Below, piece by piece: positions 1 through 11,200 of a DNA stretch of 27,066 nucleotides (the stretch's first letter is position 1; every line of letters starts with the position of its first letter). Under the pieces are notes generated by a model, which searched no databases, was not told the origin of the DNA, and worked only from the letters and a program-made list of their open reading frames with translations. Both the position numbers and the translations under genes were made by a program. The stretch covers positions 1 through 27,066 of the forward strand of contig JAQVQU010000009.1 in NCBI GenBank assembly GCA_028701415.1, given 5' to 3'. The DNA comes from Clostridia bacterium (lineage in GTDB: Bacteria; Bacillota; Clostridia; Christensenellales; DTU072).

Positions 1-480
1 ATCATAATCGCTATCATCTCTGGTAATGTATTCCACCAACTCTATCATTCTATCTTCGTCTATGCCGGCAAGAGCCATACGTTCAATAATGTCCTCTGCC
101 TCTGAATAGCACAAAATCTTAGTTACTGTCGTTGCATCATCTTCATTCCATCCTGCAAGAGTATTTTCATCAAAATGTGGCTTGTCGAAGGGATAATAAT
201 TATCGTTAGACCATTCAGATTCCCCCTTATAATCATCCCTTGATTCTTGCTGTTTATCAACAATTTTTCCTGTCTGCGTGGTTTTTACTGTATTGTCATA
301 TACTTCCCTTGGAACAGTTAGATAATCCTCCTGCCCACAATCCAGAAGGTCGGGCAAAATAGCTACTATTGCCTGATTATTGTTATTAACTGGAGGTTGA
401 GGCGGTGTACAGGCAGCCATACTTAACAGTATAGCAACAGCTACTATAAAAACTGCGATTGTAATAATTCTCTTTCTCAT
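1..480 (-). CDS. Unknown lipoprotein, N-terminal part (cut by window edge)
   Basis: The first 160 codons of a minus-strand gene begin at the ATG at 478-480 and stay open to base 1. The start is supported by an AAGGAG ribosome binding site (plus-strand complement at 486-491). Residues 1-23 form a lipoprotein signal peptide: a basic start (MRKR), a hydrophobic core, then M-A-A-C with Cys24 as the predicted lipidation site. It should therefore be tethered to the outer face of the membrane. The mature part opens with a Pro/Asn-rich linker (residues 25-36) and becomes acidic and rich in Asp, Glu, Asn and Tyr. I recognise no domain, and the C-terminus lies outside the window. It has the same orientation as the giant lipoprotein gene that ends 213 bp away, but a promoter candidate in that gap suggests separate transcription. 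Seen: signal and lipobox. Function unknown. Confidence 0.85.
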   Translation of the reverse strand, partial: MRKRIITIAVFIVAVAILLSMAACTPPQPPVNNNNQAIVAILPDLLDCGQEDYLTVPREVYDNTVKTTQTGKIVDKQQESRDDYKGESEWSNDNYYPFDKPHFDENTLAGWNEDDATTVTKILCYSEAEDIIERMALAGIDEDRMIELVEYITRDDSDYD

Positions 481-526
481 TTTTCTCTCCTTATATTAAG
501 CTTTTTAAAAGAGTTTCCTATTATAT

Positions 527-555
527 ATTTTAAGTCACATTTAAACGCTTTTCAA
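527..555 (-). promoter_or_regulatory. Candidate sigma-70 type promoter for the left-edge lipoprotein gene
   Basis: On the minus strand, TTGAAA (complement at 550-555) is followed after 17 bases by TAAAAT (complement at 527-532). A second possible -10, TATAAT, lies just downstream (520-525). It is 50-75 bp upstream of the ATG at 480, in the only gap before that gene. The rest of 481-693 shows no gene and no convincing terminator for the preceding giant gene. Confidence 0.5.
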
Positions 556-693
556 TATTGTATTTCTTTGTTGAGCAATACCCAACAATAGTTATATTTC
601 GTTCCTAGTATTCTTCCATGTCTTTTAGTATACCATCAAGTCTTTGTTTTTAACTCTCACCCAAATAATTGCATCAAGCGATCATGTTGTATA

Positions 694-3600
694 TTATGGA
701 GCCACATTCAAATAGCTTCGATAAGGTATCCAAGCAGAATTATTGTTATATAACGTCAAAGCATTCAAGTCAGGAACATATATCGCCGTTATTCCTTGTA
801 GAACATCTCCCCTTCCCAAACTACAAGGACTGGGATTAAGCATATTCAAAGTAGTAATACCACTTCCATAGAAAGCATTCGTACCTATATGAGTCACCTC
901 TTCAGGCACCGAATATTCCGTAGCAGTACCTTTGTAGAAAAGCAACCTATTAGCAACAATATAAGCCGTATTTGGAAGGCCAGTAAACCAAGGAGTATCT
1001 TTGAATGCATCTATTCCCGTTTCCTCAATGTATCCAGTTAGAGTTACAGTAGATAAGGAAGTACACCCACTAAAAGCGTTGTTAGGTATTTGAAGCATTG
1101 TAGTTAAAGATGAAAAGCTGACAGAAGTAATTGCTGTGTTTCCCGTAAACACATTCTTCCCAATAAAATTAATGTTTGCCGGAATAATTACTTCAGTATC
1201 GCTTGATAAATATGCCAGCAATCTAGTGTTGTTAAGAATAATGAACTTTGTGCCCCCATTGTTAGCTGAATAATTTGCTATCCATGGGGTTCCAGCAAAA
1301 GCTGATGTTGAAAGTTCTTGCAATGAATTGTTCAAAATTACGGAAGATAAAGAAGTACAACCAACAAATTCACCATTTGCTATCGAAACAGTTTGAGTTG
1401 CACTGAAGCTGATTGACTGAATTAATGTATTTCCTCGGAATACATAATCATATATCCCAACTAAATTGCTAGGTAGTACTATCGATGTAGAGATTCCATT
1501 ATATCCAAACAACCTATTATTGTAATGTGCAAATTCACCCTTTCCAATCAACCATAAAGTGTCTTTAAATGCATTTTGACCTATATAAGATTTGCTAGGC
1601 AAGGTAACACTGTTAAGTGAGGTGCATCCATTAAATGAGTTTTCGGGGATAATGAACTCGTTTTGACTTGTTGTATTAAACCTTACACTAGAAATAGACT
1701 TGTTATTTGTGAATACTCCGTATGCCATAGAAGTAATGTTTGAGGCAATCTCAATATTTGTACTCCTTCCAATATACATCAAAAGTTTATTTCCTGTGGA
1801 TACAAATAATGAAGGTAAATTATCTATCCAATATGTGTTATAAAAAGCTCTATATTCCACTTCGCGAATCCAATCAGTAAGATTTACAACAGAAAGGTTA
1901 AGACTTCCTTGAAAAGCCTTAGCCCCGATTGTTATTTCCGATGTTCTACTTTCAAAAGACAAAGAATTGATATTTGAATTTTCAAAAGATAAATCTGCTA
2001 TCAATGATACGTTTGCTGGGACAGATATATCTGAATCTACACCTTCATACCCGAGTAAAATTCCATTGATGACAACATACCCATTATTTGAAACGGAAAG
2101 GGAGGAATAATACAAGGTATTTCTGAATGTATGAGATCCAAGAGATTGAATTAGTCCAGGGTTTATCACTGAAGATAAACTAGTGCACCCATAGAAAGCA
2201 TAATCTTCTAATGAAACTGGATTAGCATCAAAAGCTAAACTTTCCAGGGAAGTATTTCCCTCAAACACGTAGCGAGGAACAATACTAACTGAGGATGGAA
2301 TCACTACATTTGATGAAGCTCCTTTATAACCCACCAATATTCCATTAACGACAACATAACCATCTGGATAATCATTATACCCATTATACCAAGGGGTACC
2401 TAAAAAGGCATCTTGTCCAATCTCATTAATCAAAGAATTAAAGGTTACAGATGACAATGACGTCGCCCCAGATAAAGCCTCTCTTGGAATGCTTTGAATC
2501 AATGTTTGAGAGAAATCAAGGGAAGTAATCAAAGTGTTGTTTCTAAAAACATCTCCAGTTAACCCCTTAACTGAGGAGGGAAGCGTAACGGAACCGCCCA
2601 CACCATTATACTTAATTAGGTAACCATTTCCTGCGAGCACAAATTCAGCTGTCTTAGATGTGAACCAAGGCGTTTCTTCAAATGAATGTTCGCCTATACT
2701 TACGTTAACGCTTAGCTCAACTTGAGCCAATGCAGTACAACCGCTGAAAGTAAAGTCTGGAATGTAAAGTCCTTTGTCTAAAGTAACTCTAGTAATTGCT
2801 CTGTTATTACGGAAAGTCCAAGATCCAATCTCAGTTGTTTGAGAAGGAATAGTAACTGTTGTTCTCGTTCCCACGTACCGTATAAGTTTATATTCTTTGG
2901 TGTACGAATCTTCATATACAATAAAACCACCATTTGAAGAGGTTTGAACCAAACTTAACCAGGGAGTATTAAGGAAAGCCTGAGAGTCCACAAAATTGAT
3001 ACTTTCGGAGAGTTTGACGGAGGCGAGCATAGTGCAATTGGCAAAAGTGTTAGCTTCAATAGTATCAATTACTGAATACTTGTCGAATTCAAGAGAAGTA
3101 ATTACATTATTTCCTGCGAATACATAAGGATATATTTTTTCAACTTCTTTAGGAATATATACGGCTTCAGAAGATCCCCTATATGCTACAAGTAACCCAT
3201 TAATTATCACTAATCCGGTTTTATTTTCCAACCATAGAGTATTTTTGAATGCATCTTGGCCAATTGAGTTAACCGATAAAGGTATGTTCGATATCTCCTC
3301 TAACTTCAAACATCCAGAAAAAGCACCAGGAGGAATCTGGGTTAATGTTGACCCCGGACCGAATTCGATGCTTACTATATCCTCGTTCCCTCTAAATGCA
3401 TCTGCACTAATCGAAGTAATCCTGTAATCTATGAAGACTTCCGGGGAAACTCCTTTGTATTTAATAAGTACGCCTGCAGGATTTGCTCCACCAGGAGTAA
3501 CATAATCGTTCTGGACATCATCAAGCCATTTAGTTCCAGTAAAGGCATCCCTTCCTACAGTTTGCAAGCCAGAAGGCCAAAGAATTTCTTCAACAGAATA

Positions 3601-6600
3601 CCATCCATTAGCATATTCGCTCGCTATATCAGTTACCCCATCGGTGAAAGCCAATGTTGTAATATTGGGCAAAATATCATTTCCTCCAATCAAATCTTTG
3701 ATTGGAATACTACCATCAGAATTAAATGCAAAAACCGAGGGCATTGATAAAAGATTATACATATCACTAGAAGATATTGATGCTCCTGACTCCAAGATAA
3801 TTCTCGGGGGATCAGTAACTGCCCCAAGAGTTACCGAATAAACCGTTGAATCAATGGTGTAAGCCCCGCCACCAACATGTTTATAGACGACATACTTTCC
3901 ATCAGCCCTAAGGGCTCTATTAAGTGTAAATAGCGTATTAGTAAAAGCGTCTTTTCCAATAGAAGAAATGTTTGGCGTATAAACGTTATATTCGTTAAGA
4001 GGGACGCTAGTAAGGTTTGTACATCCGTAAAAAGCTTCTTTTCCTATATGTTGCAGGATTGAGGATGTCCCTCCCCAAGAAATGGTATTAAGATTTTCTA
4101 AATTTTTAAAGGCACCTTCAGCAATGATTTTTACGTCTGCTGTAAGATCAATCGTCAATACATTTGGATCCCCAAGATATTTGACTATAGTTTTTCCTTG
4201 TGCATAAGTCCCCTCGAGTATTAGAAGTCCTGATGGGTTCATTGTAAACTGTGTCCCGGTAAAAGCACTTGTTGCAACAGTTCTCAAGGAATCAGGCGCA
4301 TTAAAGTTATTGAATCCTGCGCATCCATAGAAAGCATTGTCCATGATTGTATGGGCTTTGCTTCCTTGTTCAAATCTTAGGGTTGTAAATGTTAAAGAAC
4401 TTGACCATGTCCATGAACCGGGAGACCCAGAAGCTAAACTAAACGCACCTGTATTAACTATTTGGACATTTGCCGGAACATTTATACTAGAAGAAGTACC
4501 CTTATATTTATACAAAACTTTGTCAGCTGCGACCACAAAGTCGCTTCCATAACTAGGAATATAATAATTTTGGAACCATAAAGTATCTTCAAGAGAATTA
4601 ACGCCCAAAGACTCTATAGTATCAGGAAATGCTACTTGGCTAATATTTGTCCATCCGTTTAACATTTCATCTATCGTCGTTAAAGCCCCGTCAATTATCT
4701 CAATTGAAATAATAGACTCCGGACGAAGATTTAAATCTTGAGGTTCCCCGACTAGCACGATTTCAAAGAGATTGTCCAGCGTGACCGAACCAAGATAATT
4801 GACTTTGTATAAACTAGACTCATTAATTAGAGAAGTAATCTCCTTGCCTGAAATTTCCCTATTCAAAATGTTCTCTGACTTGTTTATTGTCAGCTCTTGT
4901 AAATCTGCAAGATTTGAGAAGGTGTTTGGAGTTACAGAATCATCTAAATTAATAGAAATGGAGCTAACTCCAGACATAAAAACATTATTTCCTAAGGCTA
5001 AAATAGTGTAATCAAAGGCACCATCGGATATTGTGTCTGGAATAATTACCTCCGAAGATTCTCTTAAAGATACCTGTGGATATAAGGAGAGTAATATTGA
5101 GTCTCTATTGTAACTCGGAGTGTCATCCGGGATATCGTAAGTAATGTAAGAATCTCTCAACCAGTTAAGTGTTGATTGTGATTTATCTCCCGCTAGAGTC
5201 GTAAGAAGATAACTTCTCATCCTAACCTCAAGAAGAAGATTTGCATCTAAACCTCTTTTGAATGATCTTTGAATCTCCTCAGAAATTAGCGGAACATCGG
5301 GCTCAACTTTTGGTGCAAAGGTTAACCAACCGGTAATATCCGCTTGATAATCAGATAATTTCTCCCCTTTTACGAAAATTTCTCTTCCAGCTCCAACCGT
5401 AAAACTACTTTGTTCTACTGAAGGAATTTGAGAGGAATGAGCCATAAATATTTTTGTCAACCAAGGAGCATCTGCAAACGCATAAGCCTCAATAGCTTGA
5501 ACGTTATCGGGGATATAAACTACCTCTATGTGTTCGTTGTTTTTGAAAACCCCATATCCTACTGTCTTAACCGAAGAAGGTATAGTCAAAACATTGTTGA
5601 CGCCCTTATAATCCACCAGTATTCCATCTAAAACGACAATAAAATCCTGTTCTATTGAGTTCATCCATCCGGTTCCAGTAAAGGCTCTTTCTTTAATGGA
5701 GTTTAACAATATGTTTTTTTCGGAAATCATATTTTCGTCAAGTTGAGTCTCAAGAGGGGTCACTATTAACTCATCGTCCGAAACACTTAGTATGTTGATG
5801 TTTGTAACGTACTCACAATCTTCCAAAAATGCAGATTCAACTACTTCCTGCCCAACAAGTATATTAACCGTACTTATGTGTGAAGGAAGAATCCTTGTTC
5901 CTAAAACTTCTTTAATACTGTACCCTGCTGCAGAAGAAATAGAATTCATACTTGGATTAGCAAGTAATAAAGAATACAATAAATCGTCGTCCGTCTTTAC
6001 TGAGGCATAATTTGGGGCGGATATTGAAAGAGAAGTCAATCGAGTGATTCCTGCAAAAGCAAATGATTCTACAGTGACCGAAATATTAATGCTTAAATTT
6101 GTTGTTGCTCGAGATAGAGCATTGTCAGATATCTCAGTCACAACCCCTTCTAAATTTTCTGGGATAAAACAATCAGTTAAGTTTCCGAAAAATTTAATTA
6201 GTTTAATCCCAGCGACTGATCCATTACTGTATATCCACTTTCTATTTTCGTTAAGATCATAACTAATAGACATTCCGGTTTCATAATTAATTCCGTATCC
6301 TAATGAAATACCTAAATCGTTATAACTTGCCTTCTGAGTCCCATCTAATCCATTATCCACAAAAATTTCGATTCCAGGAACAGATATTCCTCCAACCACC
6401 CTTCTCAAAGTGTTAGTTAGAAAATCAGCACCTCTCAAAGGAACTTCCGTTGTCCCGAAAATTGCTAAGGTCCCCAATTTAGAAGCTGATTCAAAAGCAT
6501 AATTTCCAAAACTTATAAAACCATCTGGAACAGCTACAACTTCCAAAGATGAACAGTACCTAAAAGCGCTCTCACCGATATATCTTAATGATGAATTCTC

Positions 6601-8200
6601 TATATCCTCTGGTATAACATGTGTAATTTGAGTGTTTGCATAAAAGGCTCTCGAAAGAATTCTCTTAACGCTTGAGGGAATCATTACTACTGGAGAAAGA
6701 GAAGCGTGTTGTTTGAAGGTGTACAAAATACCGTCTCCAATAATAACAGAACCATAATCTCTGTCTTCTAGCCACTTGGTACCTAGGAAAGCATTTAGCC
6801 CTATTGTTGAAATAGTTGATGGCAATCCTTCCACCATAACATCAACATCTAGTTCATCTGACACATAAAAATCTTCAAGTTGATAACATCCGCTAAAAGC
6901 ATCATTCCCTACAGAATTGAGTGTGTAATACGGGCTAGATTCATTTGTCTTGAAATATATCTCTCTCAACGAAGTACAACCAGAAAATGCATTTTCTCTA
7001 ATATCTTGAATACTTGTATCCATACGAACTATCTCTATAGAAACGCAATCTAAGAACATATTTGCAACAATATACTCATCTTTTTCTATAATTTCTATTT
7101 CTTTAATTTTAGAAGGAGGAGTCCCCTGAAAAATGTCAATGAGCGGTTTTGACGAAGAAACTGAGAATTTATTCAAGTTCGGGCCACCATTATTATACAC
7201 ATATGTTAAATCAAAGTTAGATATAGGAATGTTGTTGTTGATGATTCTTAACACTATATTATTAAGCTGTACCGCTCCAGAAAAAGCATCCCTTTCAAAT
7301 TCCACGGAAGACTCAAAAGTAACCTGAAGAACTCTAGAGTCAAAAATGAAGTCTCCCATCTTTGAAACACTGTATTCATCGTCAGAAAAATAGGTTAGAA
7401 CGGAAGAAGGAACTGTAACTAATTCATTACTTCCAAGATATTGTACCAGTTTTATGCTTGTTCCATCGAAAACAAATGACCAGTCCCCATCGACAGAAAT
7501 ATTTTCTATGTCAATAAGTTTTCCTTGGTCATACAATTGATGCCAATTTTCATTAGCCCAAGAACTTCCTGTAGCATATCTCGATACATCTGATACGTAT
7601 ATTTTCAAAAACGAATATGAACTATCATTTCTAAAAAACACATTTTGACCTAAATTGATGGGAGATAGGGTATTAAAGTAAACTTGAGCTAATTTTGTAT
7701 TATTAGCAAAAGCACCATCTCCTATGAAAGTAACTGAAGAAGGTATTTGGATGTAAATAAGTGAAATACATCCGAAAAAGGCGTTGTTACCTATCGAAAT
7801 AACACCCTCTGGGATCGTAATGTTTTCAAGGGAAGTATTTCCATAAAAAGCAAAGTCCCCTATGCTTTCAATTTCCGTTCCAGCTTTAAAAGTAACGTTC
7901 TCTAGAGAGGTACATCCATTAAAAGCGTTTGTCGTTATGGATTTTACAAAAGCAGGAATTTCTATCGAAACTAGCGAAGTGCAGTTTTCAAATGCATTGT
8001 TAGCTATTTCATTCAATGTGTTGGGCAATTCTATTGAAGTTAAACCAGCGGCAAGAGCTATATTAGAATAAACTGCTCGATACCCTATACCAACAACTGG
8101 CAAATTATTATAGTAATTGGGAATCCTCACATTTGATAGAGAACTCTCAACATTAGTCATGGAGGATACAATATATCCATTTGCTAAATCATTTAGAGTA
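694..8200 (-). repeat. BspA-type leucine-rich-repeat (LRR_5) region
   Basis: This is the C-terminal about 2500 residues of the giant lipoprotein. The basic unit is about 23 residues, with consensus I-xx-xAF-xGCTSL-xxV-xIP. Many units are interrupted by a hairpin insert starting AFxGTPW or AFKDTLW and running into GxxVxNGILLxYKG. Cap-like stretches with an IYVP/IFV motif followed by Tyr and Trp occur at the C-terminus (about 694-840) and, in weaker form, internally at about 7520-7680, 6311-6378 and 5300-5405. Divergent copies of an L-x-x-LF...LP-xx-I-xx-I motif, known from Firmicute BspA-like proteins, appear between them. Such regions fold as beta solenoids in this family. Confidence 0.88.
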
Positions 8201-11200
8201 AACGTGATTCCAGTAGTTGGATTTACTGTTGCGGTTTCCCATCTAGCATATACTGTGTAATTAGAGGAAAGAGGCTGGTATGCTTTTCCACCCTGGGAAT
8301 CCCACCTCGTTTCAAATTCAGGTTCATTATACCATCCTAAGAATACAAACCCTGGCCAAGTAGGAGACTGGGGAATTGTTGGGACTGTTCCATATTGTGC
8401 TACAAAATCTGTAGGCTCGCCGGTAACATTCTCTGGATTAGTAGAAACATCAAATGTAACTGTGTACTGATTAATTAAGTATCTCGCAGCAAAATCGCTA
8501 TCTTCACCAAAAACATGCACCATTTGGCCAGGCAAAGCGACAGATTTTACATTAAGTGGCAGATTGTTTGCGGCTACATCTATCCATCCTACATTTTCAT
8601 CCATGAGCATAAGTCCACATGAGCTCTTCCATGACTCAGTTCCAAGTCCAGGATTAACTGGAGGATTTTCTCTGTAAATCTCATCTTTAAATAGAATGAG
8701 TTTCCCGCCGGTATAGTAGTGAATACCTGTTTTAGCAGTGTTGTTGTTTGTAATAACCCAATAAGGGACCTCGCTAACAATTTTACGCTCAATCGAATAT
8801 CTTGCAGTATTCCATCCCGTAAAAGTGTATCCAGTTCTTTCAGGGTCAAGTATATTTCCTCCAATTCCGAACGTGTAGTAATCATTAAAGCTTTCGGTAG
8901 TAGAAAAGTTCTCTAACTTTTGAGTTTCATCATATCTGTTTGACACGGTAAGGATGTAACTCTTTATGGAATAAACTGGCTCTAGAGTAATGCTTTCCGT
9001 AATTGGATTCATGCTCCCGCCAACTGGGATTACCACCCTCCAACCAGTGAATGAGTATCCTTCTTTTTCTGGACGTGAAATTCCTAATCCATTAAAAATC
9101 GTTTCTGCATTTGACCCATATTGTACAGATGGCTCCTCATGAAGCACCTGGTTAAAGGCATCCCGCCAGGTAACCACAAACGTTTTAAATACAAACACCG
9201 CGTTAAAAGTCATGTTTGAAGTAACTGGTTGCTCTATCGGTATCTCTGGCTCCCATCTAACAAATATTTTCCCAACACCATCAAGATAATTTTCTATATA
9301 TTCTTGAGAGGGTAGCACCCTTACAGAATTGTATTCAATGTCCGTAGAATAGGTATATTGAGAATCAACAACATAGTCAACTTTATATATTAGTTTTACA
9401 TATTGTGGTCTTACAAATAAATTCTCCCTGATTTGCGTATTATTCCAGAAGTTCATTCCAGCCTCATCCGTGAAACCCCCTCCTTCGTACAAAAACCATT
9501 TTGCAGAATGCCCAATTTTTTCAGGTATCGCGGGCACAGCCGTTACTTTTCCTCCATCGACTATAGAATAAAGACCGCCCGGAACTAAACTTCCAAATTC
9601 ATCTTGGAATCTAACTTCCCATATATTTAACCAATTTGCATACAAATTAATTTCCGTTTCTTGTTTTATTATAGTGGTGCTCAAATCCCATTTTGAGGAA
9701 AGCACTTCATCCGAATACCATCCTTCAAACTGGTGCCCCTCATAAGAAGGAATAGGTTGAGACAAAACAATTAAACTATCATATGCGCCAACTAAAGAAT
9801 AGAAGTTCAACCCGGTATCTGGATTAACATAATTACCCCTTGGATAAATTTTTATGTTTACAGCTTTGGCTTCATAAAGGGGATAAATTTTTATATTCCC
9901 TGAAATAATTGAGAAATCTTCCCTCCACCCAGTAAAATTATATCCTGTTTTTAACGGATTAATTTCTGGATCAGTTGCAGGGTCTCCATAATCAATATAC
10001 TGAGTTTGGAGAACAGTACCATCTTCTGCACAAAACTCTACCGTATAATTATCAATTGTGAAAATTGCCACAACTTTCAAATCACTTATAACTGGACTAA
10101 AAGCCGCATCATCTATATCCCATCTCGAAGAATATCCGGTAATTCTAGGAGATTCGGGTTTTGTTATACTCGTATTTTCTCTAACAGGGAATCTTGAGTA
10201 AACTTTGTATTCAACTTCTTCTCCACCTTCATTATAAATCTTTGTTTGAGAAAGATCCGGAAAATACGAGGAATAATCTGGATTAATCAGGAAAAATACC
10301 TGATACTCTCGAACCCACTTGGCAAAAAGGCTCATGTCTTTATCTACAGTCATAAGATCAAAGTTCCATTCGACAGTGCACCCCATATCCTTATACCAAC
10401 CATCGAATGAATATCCTTCTCTAGTAGGGTCTGAAGATGGCTTATCTATTACATTCCCATGGATAACGTTTTCCAAAGAAAAATAGAGGGGGTTTGGAAT
10501 ATCATAATTTACATTAAATGAAATATCATATTCTTTGCTGATATAAACCGCTTGCACAGTCAAATTGCTTACTATGTTATTGAAGGCGGCATTCCATGTC
10601 CCCGAGTATCGAGTATTGTTAATAAAGTTAGGAGGGTTAATTGAGTTAATCTCACCAGAATATGCAGGATCAGTATTCATGTCTGTCCCATAAGGAACAT
10701 TGTCAAAAGAACGAAGAGTCTGAATAGTAATACCATCGGTATCCATATAACAAAAAACAACTCGAAAAGTTTTAATTGTGTATACGCTTTGAGTTGTAAT
10801 GTTTGATTGAACATTGGTGAAAACTAACCTATCCCATACACCTACCTTGCCTTCGATTTCAGGCACAGATGGAACGCTGCTAAGTGTCTCTCCTGATTTC
10901 ACATAACGAACTATGGGGGTAAGATCCTCCCCCTCTGTTGGATAAAAAGTAACAGTATACAGTTTTGCCCATTTAGCATAGAGAACTGTGTCTGAAATTA
11001 CCTTATCGACGCTAAAGTTCCATTTATTATTGAAGGTTCTTTCTTTGTACCAACCATCAAAAGCATAGCCTGCACGTACGGGATCTGAAGGTAATGTCGC
11101 TGTTCCATAACTTGGAACCTCCTGTTCCTCTACCTCTTGGTTCCCTTCACCTGTGTCGAAAGATAAAGTGTATCTTACTGACGAGCTTATGACATCGCTC

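Noticed and set aside
8589..8885. A 98-codon minus-strand frame inside the giant gene.
   Set aside because: It lies in another frame within a well-supported coding region with clear repeat motifs; treated as a shadow.
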